DNA of 64,000 nucleotides, from contig NZ_JANJYH010000017.1 of assembly GCF_024609245.1 (NCBI RefSeq), positions 1 to 64,000 of the forward strand, read 5' to 3'. Of this stretch, positions 24,813-32,079 are shown in pieces. Positions within the stretch are counted from its first letter, which is position 1. Every line of letters begins with the position of its first letter. The stretch is from Haloarchaeobius sp. FL176 (GTDB taxonomy: Archaea; Halobacteriota; Halobacteria; Halobacteriales; Natrialbaceae). The notes beneath the pieces are model-generated. The model had not been told where the DNA came from. It ran no database searches and saw only the letters and a list, made by a program, of their open reading frames with translations. The position numbers and the translations under genes are program-made.

Positions 24813-25688
24813 ATGCACGACAGTGGTGAAAACTTGGTCTACTATCATCTTCCAAATGATAAGGAATTCTCGTTGGAGTTTGTGAACCCTGATCGCTCGG
24901 TCGTCGAAGATCAACAACAAGGAATAGAAGGCCGGACACTTGTTCGAGAGTATGAATTAGAGCAAACAGTCTATGCATTGTATACCGCTCGACAACAAGC
25001 ACTGGGCCCTGCTGAGGATCTGGACTACGACTTCAGTGCTGAAATGGAATCTTTCGATGCAGTAGACCGAACCATCGCCATCCGAATTCTGGGGTTGTTC
25101 AGAACGATTATTGACCAAACGTATGAAGAAGAACGAAAGAAGCTACGCGCATACAAACGGGTCGACCTCGATAAAATTCCTGATGCCTTGGGCTACGTGA
25201 ATTGGGACGGAACCGTCCCGGAGATTGGCGGGTCGCTCCTATCAAATCTCATTTTAACACACCCGCTCCCGAACGCGAACCATCGGACGTCGCTAGCCTT
25301 GCTTGAGTTGTACATCCAAGCCCACAGGTACGGGTTTGATCTTCCTGAGATGGCCACCGAAGAGTTCGAGTGGAGAGGGTGGGCAAATCAACGAATTCGA
25401 GAATCGAAACGGCTTCTTACGGTTCGCCGGAACGCGAGCATATTTTATTACCTGTGGAAATTCGGTTGTGACGTTGTCGAACGGAAGGGTTCGATTCAGA
25501 TTCGACTGGAAACTTACGCGCTAGATATCCCTCAGCACATCGCGTACGACAAGTACGGCTCCGAACATGAGGAGCTTTGTACAGACTTGACGGAACAGAT
25601 TCTCTACCGAGAAGAGTACTCAGAACTGGTCAACGAAGGCGGAATGACAAAGAAGCAGTTCGCGAAGAGACTTCGAGAAATGCCTTAG
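24813..25688 (+). CDS. Fic/Doc-like protein with altered active-site motif
   Basis: A 291-aa protein. The centre holds HPLPNANHRTSLALLELYI beginning at His150, which aligns with the Fic/Doc signature H-P-F-x-D-G-N-G/K-R-T; here Asp is Asn, Gly is Ala and Gly/Lys is His, while His150, Asn156 and Arg158 are kept. The preceding ~60 residues are helical (ILGLFRTIIDQTYEEERKKLRAYK), as in the Fic core. Fic/Doc enzymes AMPylate or phosphorylate proteins, and many act as toxins. GC content is well below the flanks, so it was probably acquired. It is flanked by 38-bp direct repeats. No classical antitoxin gene is upstream; a 34-codon ORF is convergent at its 3' end. Confidence 0.65.
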   Translation: MHDSGENLVYYHLPNDKEFSLEFVNPDRSVVEDQQQGIEGRTLVREYELEQTVYALYTARQQALGPAEDLDYDFSAEMESFDAVDRTIAIRILGLFRTIIDQTYEEERKKLRAYKRVDLDKIPDALGYVNWDGTVPEIGGSLLSNLILTHPLPNANHRTSLALLELYIQAHRYGFDLPEMATEEFEWRGWANQRIRESKRLLTVRRNASIFYYLWKFGCDVVERKGSIQIRLETYALDIPQHIAYDKYGSEHEELCTDLTEQILYREEYSELVNEGGMTKKQFAKRLREMP

Positions 25689-25789
25689 TCTTGGAGGTGT
25701 GCAACGGACCGACCGACATCGTCAACACGCCTACTTGCTTGCAGGTCGTACTTTTCTTCCAGCTTTTGGACTGCTTCGTGAATGCTCAT
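25685..25789 (-). CDS. Possible 34-aa protein convergent with the Fic-like gene
   Basis: ATG at 25787-25789 opens MSIHEAVQKLEEKYDLQASR and continues RVDDVGRSVAHLQD to a TAA at 25685-25687, overlapping the Fic-like stop. The predicted peptide is an amphipathic helix. Upstream on the minus strand are an A-rich stretch (AAAAGAATAGAAAG) and AAGGAG. It lies inside the AT-rich Fic cassette and could be a small antitoxin or partner, but convergent orientation is unusual for that. It could equally be chance. Confidence 0.4.
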   Translation of the reverse strand: MSIHEAVQKLEEKYDLQASRRVDDVGRSVAHLQD

Positions 25790-26043
25790 AGTGGTTTGCC
25801 TCAATCCGCTCCTTCTTTCTATTCTTTTCGAATCAGTGCGCTAGCCGAGGCACCAGTAGGGTGTCTTCTCTACCTTCTGCTAGCGCGTCCTAGGGAATAA
25901 GTCTACTCCCCCTACTAAGCTTCACGACGATCATCGATATGCAGCTCAGCACACCGCTTCAGTGGTTGTACATAGCACTGAATCCTCAACAACGGCTATT
26001 CCAGTATCAGATAATCAGGATCGGCTCGTTCGAGCCCCCCAAC

Positions 26044-26081
26044 GAATCAGTACTCACTTCACCCCGCAGGTGAACATAAAA
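26044..26081 (-). promoter_or_regulatory. Orphan copy of the SWIM-gene promoter (copy 2)
   Basis: Minus strand TTTTATGTTCACC, TGCGG, GGTGAAGTGAGTAC, GATTC. It differs from 24718-24755 at three of 38 positions. Two changes are paired (C to T on the left arm, G to A on the right), keeping the TTCACC/GGTGAA stem. It directly follows the TFB stop and is not followed by a SWIM gene. The sequence from 25790 to 26043 contains no supportable gene. It marks the right end of the Fic cassette. Confidence 0.7.
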
Positions 26082-26083
26082 TC

Positions 26084-27001
26084 TCACTCGGCGAGTGCGC
26101 CGAGCCGCTCACGGTGGTTCCGAACCGTCGCTGTCGACGTGTCTGCCGCGGCCGCGACTTCACGCTGGGTCAACCACTTCGAGCGCTGTCCGGCCACGTA
26201 CAGGCAGGCCGCGGCGAACCCGGAGGGCTGGACGCCGTTGGTCACACCCGCGCGTTCGGCATCGTGTGCGAGTTCGAGCGCACGTCGTTGGAGCCTGTCG
26301 GGAACATCCAGATTGGATGCCAGCCGCGGAACGAACTCGCTGGGAGTCATCGGTTTCGTCGGCAGTCCCAGCTCGACATTGAGCGTCTTGTACCCGCTCT
26401 GGATTCGGTCCTCTTCGACCCGCGCAACGCTGGCGACCTCTTCGAGCGTCCGTGGAAGGCCGTTACACCGCGCGACAGCGTAGACACACGCCGCCGCAAT
26501 CCCTTCGATTGATCTGCCTCGAAGCAGGCTCTCGGACTGTGCCGTGCGGAACAGCGAGCACGCCTGGTCGCGGATCGAGTCGCCGAGGCCGAGCGCACCC
26601 GCGATGCGTCGAATCTCGGTGAAGCCGTGCATGAGGTTCCGGTCCGCCTTGGTCTCACACCGCCCGCGAGAGTGTTCACGACGTAGTCGGGAGAGCTGTC
26701 GACGCTTCCGGGTGGAGAGGCCCTTGCTATCGGACTGGTAGCCGATTTTCGTCGAGAGTCCGCGGTCGTGCCGAGATGCGGTCAGTGGTGCGCCCGTCCG
26801 TCTTTGGGTGTCTTCGTTGTACGATCCCCACTCGGGGCCACGGTCGATCTGCCGTTCTCTGACAACGAGGCCACAGTCCTCGCAGGTACGCTCCGTCGAA
26901 TCGGCCGTGATTCGGCCGTCGCATTCGGGACAGCTGTTGGTAGTTCGGTCGAGCGAGACGTCTTCGTCGAACGTTCGTGGATAGATGTCGCTAACAGGCA
27001 T
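26084..27001 (-). CDS. tfb: Transcription initiation factor TFB (element-borne paralogue)
   Basis: A 305-aa TFIIB homologue starting at MPVSDIYPRTF. The N-terminal zinc ribbon (NSCPECDGRITADSTERTCEDCGLVV) carries four cysteines. The B-finger region (DRGPEWGSYNED) and two cyclin folds follow (~105-200 and ~205-300; GRSIEGIAAACVYAVARCN, PSGFAAACLYVAGQ). TFB recruits RNA polymerase to TBP-TATA complexes. Haloarchaea carry several paralogues, some plasmid-borne. The unusual B-finger and the island location suggest a specialised or accessory TFB. It has its own promoter with the CCTG-N2-GGGTGA element. Confidence 0.92.
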   Translation of the reverse strand: MPVSDIYPRTFDEDVSLDRTTNSCPECDGRITADSTERTCEDCGLVVRERQIDRGPEWGSYNEDTQRRTGAPLTASRHDRGLSTKIGYQSDSKGLSTRKRRQLSRLRREHSRGRCETKADRNLMHGFTEIRRIAGALGLGDSIRDQACSLFRTAQSESLLRGRSIEGIAAACVYAVARCNGLPRTLEEVASVARVEEDRIQSGYKTLNVELGLPTKPMTPSEFVPRLASNLDVPDRLQRRALELAHDAERAGVTNGVQPSGFAAACLYVAGQRSKWLTQREVAAAADTSTATVRNHRERLGALAE

Positions 27002-27039
27002 TTTCGGTAGTCCTCCAGGAGTATCGCCGATTTGACGAC

Positions 27040-27066
27040 ACCCCTCACCCATCAGGGGTCGATAAA
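27040..27066 (-). promoter_or_regulatory. TFB promoter with CCTG-N2-GGGTGA element
   Basis: Minus strand: TTTATCGACCCCTGATGG then GTGAGGGGT. TATA (TTTATC) is followed 5 bp later by CCTGATGGGTGA, within inverted repeat ACCCCT/AGGGGT (27054-27059 and 27040-27045). It shows the same layout as the SWIM and ArdC-like promoters. Confidence 0.65.
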
Positions 27067-27113
27067 CTGTGCTGCGAGTGCGGGCTAGGACGTCTCCGGG
27101 GAAAGATAGAAGC

Positions 27114-27144
27114 CATTATCACGATAATCATTACGCAGATAATG
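27114..27144. promoter_or_regulatory. ATTATC/GATAAT palindromes overlapping the ATPase start
   Basis: CATTATC (27114-27120) and GATAATG (27138-27144) are inverted arms, and inside them ATTATC-AC-GATAAT (27115-27128) is a perfect 6-bp palindrome. The right arm includes the start ATG (27142-27144). The paralogous gene at 57055 has a longer, related palindrome in the same position. Confidence 0.65.
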
Positions 27145-28542
27145 ACCTTTGTCGACAGGGATGACGAACTCGCCGCGCTCGAGCAGAGCCTCGAATCGCA
27201 GGGCCACGGGTTCTACGTCGTCTATGGTCGACGGCGTGTCGGGAAGACGGCGCTACTCAAGGAGTTCTGTCGGGACCGTCCCCACATTTACTTTCTCGCC
27301 GCACAGGAGGTAGAACAGCGCCAGCGCGAGAAGTTCGTCGAACAGGTCGCGGGCCACTTCGACGACCGCGTCCCACGCATCGACGGATGGGACGAAGCAT
27401 TCGAGTATCTCGGGGAGCGACTCGCGACCGACCCAGCCGTCGTCGTCATCGACGAGTTCCCATACCTGGTCGAGGAGAACGACTCGCTTCCCTCGTACGT
27501 GCAGGCGTTCGTGGACGAACAGCTCCAGCACACTGAGTCGATGCTCGTCCTCTGTGGGTCGAGCATAAGCACGATGGAGTCCGAGGTGCTCGGCCACGAA
27601 AGCCCGCTGTACGGCCGTCGCACGGGACAAATCGACCTCCAGCCGTTCTCCTTCCAGCAGGCCCGGGCCGTCATCGACTACGAAATTGCGGACGCGATCC
27701 GATCGTACGCCATCACCGGTGGGACCCCGATGTACCCCACACTGTTCGACTCCGATCAGTCACTCGGCGAGAACGTTCGAACGCAGGTCCTGTCGCCGAC
27801 GGCCGTCCTGTACAACGAGCCCGAGTTCCTGCTCCGGACCGAGTTGCGGTCCCCCGCCCGATATCTGAGCATCCTCGAGGCGATCGCGACCGGTCGGACG
27901 ACCCCGAACGAGATCTCCGGGGCGACCGGTATCGACTCGGGGCCGCTGTCGAAGTACCTGCAGACGCTTCGGCGGCTCCGGTTCGTCGAGCGAGAGGTGC
28001 CAGTCACGGCGACTGGGAAGACGTCGAAACGCTCCCAGTATCACGTCGCGGACGAGTTCTTGCGGTTCTGGTTCAGGTTCGTCGAACCGAACCGATCCAG
28101 CATCGAAGAGGCACCCGGGCTAGTCTTCGAGGGGACGATCGAGCCGAATCTCCCCGACTACGTCGCGACGACGTTCGAATCTGTCTGTCACGAGGCGGTC
28201 TGGGAGGCAATTCGACGTGGAGAACTCGACTCCTACGCCAGCATCGGGCGGTGGTGGTACGGCGAGGACGAAATTGACATCGTCGGTCTCGCCCCCGACG
28301 CAGATCGAGTGCTCCTCGCCGAATGCAAGTGGACTACAGAGCCAGTCGGCCATGGACTCGTCGAGTCGCTGTCGAACAAGGCAGAGCGCGTTCGATGGGG
28401 ACCAGATGACCGGGACGAACAGTTCGCACTCTTCTCGAAGAGCGGATTCGTCGACGGACTCAGAGACGAACTCGACGACAACTGGTCGTTGTTCGACCTC
28501 GCAGATATCGAAGAACTACTCTCGGTTCCATCGGAGTGTTAA
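27142..28542 (+). CDS. Archaeal AAA-type ATPase with DUF234 (PD-(D/E)XK-like) C-terminus
   Basis: A 466-aa protein. The N-terminal archaeal ATPase domain starts FVDRDDELAALEQSL, with Walker A GRRRVGKT (29-36) and Walker B VVVIDEFPYLVEE. A sensor CGSS and GRRTGQIDLQPF follow. A winged helix (~250-310, EISGATGIDSGPLSKYLQTL) leads to the DUF234 region. The C-terminus has DEIDIVG and, 13 residues on, LLAECKWT, a PD-(D/E)XK nuclease-like pattern. The biological function of this widespread archaeal family is not known to me. A paralogue is at 57055-58425. Both start codons lie in palindromes, suggesting a shared or autogenous regulator. Confidence 0.85.
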   Translation: MTFVDRDDELAALEQSLESQGHGFYVVYGRRRVGKTALLKEFCRDRPHIYFLAAQEVEQRQREKFVEQVAGHFDDRVPRIDGWDEAFEYLGERLATDPAVVVIDEFPYLVEENDSLPSYVQAFVDEQLQHTESMLVLCGSSISTMESEVLGHESPLYGRRTGQIDLQPFSFQQARAVIDYEIADAIRSYAITGGTPMYPTLFDSDQSLGENVRTQVLSPTAVLYNEPEFLLRTELRSPARYLSILEAIATGRTTPNEISGATGIDSGPLSKYLQTLRRLRFVEREVPVTATGKTSKRSQYHVADEFLRFWFRFVEPNRSSIEEAPGLVFEGTIEPNLPDYVATTFESVCHEAVWEAIRRGELDSYASIGRWWYGEDEIDIVGLAPDADRVLLAECKWTTEPVGHGLVESLSNKAERVRWGPDDRDEQFALFSKSGFVDGLRDELDDNWSLFDLADIEELLSVPSEC

Positions 28543-28600
28543 GCAGTACGAGCGCGGATCGATCACCACATCGGCGACGATGCCGAGACTAACTACTAGA
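28543..28600 (-). pseudogene. Fragment of a PIN-domain toxin gene
   Basis: Minus-strand reading gives VVSLGIVADVVIDPRSYCL, nearly the same as LVSLGIVADAEIDPLSNCL near the N-terminus of the intact PIN protein (28745-29257). Only about 55 bp are recognisable. The sequence 28601-28744 has no supportable gene. This is a truncated second PIN copy left downstream of the intact module. Confidence 0.6.
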
Positions 28601-28744
28601 TAGAATGGAGACTGATCCTCGCCGTCGGTCTCGGCGACAACAGGTGACTGTTCAGTCGCGCGAGAATCCACGAACTGGTCTCGTTGCAATCGTAGGAACC
28701 TCGTCAGGACGAATCCAACGACGAACGTAGCGGTACCGAACTTG

Positions 28745-29257
28745 CTACGATGTATCGAGCAACGACCGGGCACGCTCGACGTAGCTGTTTTCGTTCCAAC
28801 TCCGTGCGTCGCTGATCTGGTCGAGGAGTTCGAGCGCGCTGGTCAAGGAGATGGTCCCAGTCTGAACCAGCACGGAGAGCAGCGTTGGCGTCGTCACGAG
28901 TCGTGTCTCCGCCAGCGAGGCGTGGATCAACCCGATTCGGTTGAACTCGTCACACAGCAGCAGTTCTGCACCGGTATCGTTCGCGAGGGTCACGGCCGCA
29001 TTCTCGCCGTCGTCAAGCGGGAACGCGGAATCGAGCGCAACCGACTGTATCGTCACGTCGTCCGTTCGGTCGAGGACGGCCGATGCTGCTCGTCCATGAG
29101 AATCCTCGTACGAAGCGACGTCCTCCAACTCGTCGACGACTACCATCGGTAGCAACACTTCGTAAGTATCGAGACAGTTCGAAAGCGGGTCGATCTCCGC
29201 GTCGGCGACGATGCCGAGGCTCACGAGGCCGGAGGTATCCGCGACTAGCACCGTCAT
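28745..29257 (-). CDS. PIN-domain ribonuclease toxin (VapC-like)
   Basis: A 170-aa PIN protein. Conserved acidic residues are visible in VLVADTSGLVSLG (Asp7), VVVDELEDV (Glu), DDGENAAV and LLCDEF. Family role: Mg-dependent RNA cleavage, held inactive by the cognate antitoxin. The start overlaps or abuts the stop of the RHH gene (29258), the usual antitoxin-toxin order. A related but diverged module is at 34788-35722. Confidence 0.85.
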   Translation of the reverse strand: MTVLVADTSGLVSLGIVADAEIDPLSNCLDTYEVLLPMVVVDELEDVASYEDSHGRAASAVLDRTDDVTIQSVALDSAFPLDDGENAAVTLANDTGAELLLCDEFNRIGLIHASLAETRLVTTPTLLSVLVQTGTISLTSALELLDQISDARSWNENSYVERARSLLDTS

Positions 29258-29563
29258 CTACAGGTCTGCTACGTCGTCCACGTAGCCCTCGTCGAGTTGT
29301 TGTTTCAGCACACGGAAGTTGGCCGCCTCTTCGGCACCGACCAGCGCTTTGAGCTGCTCGAACGAAATTTCGTCGTCGTAGTACGCAGCCGCAATCTCCT
29401 GCGTAATTGCATCGTCGTGAGCGGCATCTTGCAGATACTCACGGAGTGCGGTGACGAGGATATCGGTCCGGTCTTCACCGAGAACCGCCGCGAGCGCGTC
29501 CGTTCTATCGACCAAGCGGTGCGGAGCCCGGAACTGGACGCGCTTCTTATCTGAGCTCATCAT
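29258..29563 (-). CDS. Ribbon-helix-helix antitoxin of the PIN module
   Basis: About 101 aa starting at MMSSDKKRVQFRAP (29563). The first strand KRVQFRAPHRLVDRTDALAAVLGEDRTDILVTALREYL is a ribbon-helix-helix DNA-binding fold, and the acidic C-terminus (FEQLKALVGAEEAANFRVLKQQLD) should wrap the PIN toxin. The same C-terminal pattern is in the second module. Two direct repeats sit immediately upstream, so autorepression is likely. Confidence 0.82.
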   Translation of the reverse strand: MMSSDKKRVQFRAPHRLVDRTDALAAVLGEDRTDILVTALREYLQDAAHDDAITQEIAAAYYDDEISFEQLKALVGAEEAANFRVLKQQLDEGYVDDVADL

Positions 29564-29619
29564 GTGTACATTGTGAGCCAGCGACCTTAGCCGTTTTCGT
29601 GTGTACAACGTGAGCCAGC
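29564..29619. promoter_or_regulatory. Tandem operator of the first RHH-PIN module
   Basis: GTGTACATTGTGAGCCAGC (29564-29582) and GTGTACAACGTGAGCCAGC (29601-29619) are 19-bp direct repeats with two differences, 37 bp apart, touching the antitoxin start codon. The core TGTACA is palindromic. Confidence 0.7.
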
Positions 29620-29638
29620 ACGTGAGAGTTCTTCACAG

Positions 29639-30610
29639 TCATACTTCCGTTTCGACCGCGCCGATGATCTCTCGACCCGTCGCTACGATTCGCTCCAGCC
29701 GCTCCTGAATCGTCTCCGCAGGCTCACCGTCCCACGCAGCGGCGTACAACGCGCTTCGTGAGGCGTCGAGGCCGAAGTACTGCGAGGAGACCACGTAGGC
29801 CGTACTCTCGGCTTCGACCTCGCGCTTCTCACGTTCGTCCGCGCCGTCGATGTCGAAGTGGAGCAGGGAATGGGCGTACTCGTGGGCGAGGACGCTCGCG
29901 ACCTGCGCCGCGTTGTCGTCGTCTCTGACTTCGACGAGTAGCGAGCAGTCGTACGTGCTCCGTTCTGTACAGACCCCCGCTGCACTCCCATGGGACCACT
30001 CCTCGGGAGGAACGATGTTCACCCGAACGCCGAGTTCCAGCCCGGCTTCCAGCAGTGCGTCCAAGAGTTCGTCTCCCGCACCATGCGCCGCCGTATCGAG
30101 TTCGGGCAGTGGCTCGCCTTCGGTCTGGGAGACGTCGAAGACGGGAACGGGCTTGAACCCCACGAGCCCCTTTTCCCACTCCTCGGGTGGTGTCTCCTCG
30201 TACGCACAGTCACTGTTCGTGTGGTAGGACTGCGAGTTCCCACAGCGGGGGCATCGCTTCGCGATGATGGGTGCCCAGATCCAGATCGCCGACTCGCCCT
30301 TCGAGACGTGACGGTCGAACTCGTTCTGCCACGTGTTGTAGCCGGCAACTTTGGTCGCCTCGGGACACTGGTGCTTGATCAGGAGCGTGTTCCGGTACGA
30401 GTAGTCGTGGAACCGCGACTGGACGTCCAGCCACTCCTGGAGTTCCGCGCTCGCTCTCGCTTCGTCCGAGAGCTCGGCGAACTGTTCAACCCACGCTTCG
30501 AGCGAGTCGTGCATCTCGTCGCGACGGGTGTCCGAGTCGTCGAACTCCGTTCGCCGCGTCTGTAGGTGGTCGGTCTCGGTACTGTCGGTCTGAGTTCTCT
30601 CGCAGGACAT
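29639..30610 (-). CDS. ArdC-like antirestriction protein: ssDNA-binding N-domain plus zincin metallopeptidase
   Basis: A 323-aa protein. The N-terminal ~110 residues fit the ArdC ssDNA-binding domain (ELQEWLDVQSRFHDYSYRNTLLI, GYNTWQNEFDRHVSKGE). A short zinc ribbon is inserted (CPRCGNSQSYHTNSDC). The C-terminal zincin has HEYAH at 243-247 (LAHEYAHSLLHF) with a downstream Glu in KREVEAESTAYVV. Family knowledge: such proteins protect incoming plasmid DNA or act on nucleoprotein during conjugation. It has its own promoter with the CCTG-N2-GGGTGA element. It is an ICE or plasmid marker. Confidence 0.82.
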   Translation of the reverse strand: MSCERTQTDSTETDHLQTRRTEFDDSDTRRDEMHDSLEAWVEQFAELSDEARASAELQEWLDVQSRFHDYSYRNTLLIKHQCPEATKVAGYNTWQNEFDRHVSKGESAIWIWAPIIAKRCPRCGNSQSYHTNSDCAYEETPPEEWEKGLVGFKPVPVFDVSQTEGEPLPELDTAAHGAGDELLDALLEAGLELGVRVNIVPPEEWSHGSAAGVCTERSTYDCSLLVEVRDDDNAAQVASVLAHEYAHSLLHFDIDGADEREKREVEAESTAYVVSSQYFGLDASRSALYAAAWDGEPAETIQERLERIVATGREIIGAVETEV

Positions 30611-30637
30611 CGATACTCTCCGAGGAAGTCATTCGGC

Positions 30638-30666
30638 CTCCCTCACCCGACAGGGGGAGTGATAAA
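30638..30666 (-). promoter_or_regulatory. ArdC-like gene promoter with CCTG-N2-GGGTGA element
   Basis: Minus strand: TTTATCACTCCC, CCTGTCGGGTGA, GGGAG. TATA TTTATC is followed after 7 bp by the element; the inverted arms are CTCCC/GGGAG. Transcription would start near 30638, about 28 bp before the ATG. Confidence 0.65.
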
Positions 30667-30724
30667 TGAGCTCGGTAGCGACGAGTCGAGAGCGTTGCTG
30701 AGAGAAATTCTGGAGGGAGACAGG

Positions 30725-31216
30725 CTACTCGTCCAGCTGCCGAATCTCCGGGCCGTAGTTCCACTCGTACCGGTACTCGTCAGGATAGACGAGCTCTGGC
30801 GCCGATCCCCAGAGCGCTGCTCGACGGTCGTCGAGAAATCGGAACGAGCACTCGATCAGACCGTTGGGCTCGACGGGGAGGGTTGCATCGACGGGCACGG
30901 TTTCGTCGATATCCGGCGGGGGACGGAAGTGCTTGCGGTCGTTGTGCGAGTTGGTGTGTCGGTCCCACCGGCATTCCCAGCTAGACCCGTCCCATCGCTC
31001 CTGATAGTACAAGTTGTAGTCCCCCGACAGCAGGAGTCGTAGTTCGAGTCGAACCGCCGAGATTGGATCAGGGTAGTGTGAGGGGTAGAAGTGAGCGATT
31101 ACGCGGTCGAGCTTCTCTGGTGGGAAGGTGTCGACCCGTTGGATGAAGGATTGTTGCCCGAGCTGTTGAGCGAGCAGTCGCATCCGCTCTTCGTTGAGGT
31201 CGTCTGGCCGACCCAT
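30725..31216 (-). CDS. TumE/DUF6516-like putative toxin (second copy)
   Basis: A 163-aa protein with the same core as the protein at 11816: DYNLYYQERWDG, then WECRWDRHTNSHNDRKHF and RPPPDI. N- and C-terminal parts are more diverged. It follows the wHTH gene by 2 bp. The repeated pairing supports a two-gene toxin-antitoxin unit, but toxicity is inference. Confidence 0.6.
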   Translation of the reverse strand: MGRPDDLNEERMRLLAQQLGQQSFIQRVDTFPPEKLDRVIAHFYPSHYPDPISAVRLELRLLLSGDYNLYYQERWDGSSWECRWDRHTNSHNDRKHFRPPPDIDETVPVDATLPVEPNGLIECSFRFLDDRRAALWGSAPELVYPDEYRYEWNYGPEIRQLDE

Positions 31217-31218
31217 GC

Positions 31219-31773
31219 TCAGGCGGGTTGCCAGTGGTTGCCGGCGCTGTCGTCCTGCTGAGACTGGAGGAGCGCCCGTCGTATGTCGCGAGTGCGACGG
31301 CGAAGCGTCCGAATCTCACTAAGCCGATCGTAGGTGTCTTCGAGTTCGTCGAACGGCACCTCCGAAAGCAATCTCGCGTCGACGTCGCCCCCATCGAGTC
31401 CGTCGGTCAGCTCTTCAAGACGAGTCTCGTGCTCGTCGAGCAGCGACTCGAGCTCCGTCTCGGTGTACTCCTTCGTGAGTCGGTCGACACGCAGGAACTC
31501 GAAGTACGCCTCGTTTCGCTCGTACAGCACTGGGTCGCTGCTCGTCTGATCGACGACTCCCATCGAAGCCAGCCATTTCAGATTCGTTCTGGCTCCGCCC
31601 GGCGAGCAGTCGGCCCGGTCAGCAATCTCAGTAACCGAGGTCGGTTCGGTCAGCCCAGTGACGACCTCGTACACACGCTCCTTGGTCGACCGGTCTGCGA
31701 CGCTCTCTGCCCACGAGTCAGCAAATGACCCAGGCATGTCAGGCGGTTCGTCCGAGGCGTCGTGTTCTGCCAT
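31219..31773 (-). CDS. Winged-helix protein paired with the TumE-like gene
   Basis: A 184-aa protein. The winged helix is at ~30-95 (STKERVYEVVTGLTEPTSVTEIADRADCSPGGARTNLKWL), then YERNEAYFEFLRVDRL and a long coiled coil to ~170. It aligns along its length with the C-terminal half of the fused protein at 10225-11814. Likely antitoxin and transcriptional repressor of its own pair. Its promoter (31795-31828, minus strand CATATATTT and AGAAGAATATT) is similar to the segment inside the fused ORF. Confidence 0.7.
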   Translation of the reverse strand: MAEHDASDEPPDMPGSFADSWAESVADRSTKERVYEVVTGLTEPTSVTEIADRADCSPGGARTNLKWLASMGVVDQTSSDPVLYERNEAYFEFLRVDRLTKEYTETELESLLDEHETRLEELTDGLDGGDVDARLLSEVPFDELEDTYDRLSEIRTLRRRTRDIRRALLQSQQDDSAGNHWQPA

Positions 31774-32048
31774 CGTGTCCTCTGTTTGTATTTTGCCCCA
31801 TAATATTCTTCTGGTGCCTAAATATATGCTTTCTGTTGGTGGTGTGTCGTCTCAGTTCTCCCAGTAGAGTTCTCAGTCTCCCGATTCCGGCGAGCCAGTC
31901 AGGATGAAAGTACGCGAATAAATCACCGAGCGGAAAGTCCGGTCAGTCAATCGACGGACGAACCGCTCCGTTTGCGGAAGCGGTTCGACGATGCCAGCGT
32001 CGACGAGCGACGATACACCTATTATCGGCGAGTGTCAAGTGTTATCAT

Positions 32049-32069
32049 GCCACGCCTTCTTTGCGTGGC
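32049..32069. promoter_or_regulatory. 7-bp inverted repeat 10 bp upstream of the SDR gene
   Basis: GCCACGC, seven bases CTTCTTT, GCGTGGC (32049-32069). It lies directly before the ATG at 32080. It may be an operator or a leader hairpin. The divergent region 31774-32048 holds promoter sequences only. Confidence 0.5.
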
Positions 32070-32079
32070 GGTTAATATC

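Noticed and set aside
31972-32079. 36 extra N-terminal codons for the SDR protein
   Set aside because: They cover the promoter and inverted repeat and lack SDR character; the Rossmann fold begins at the ATG at 32080.
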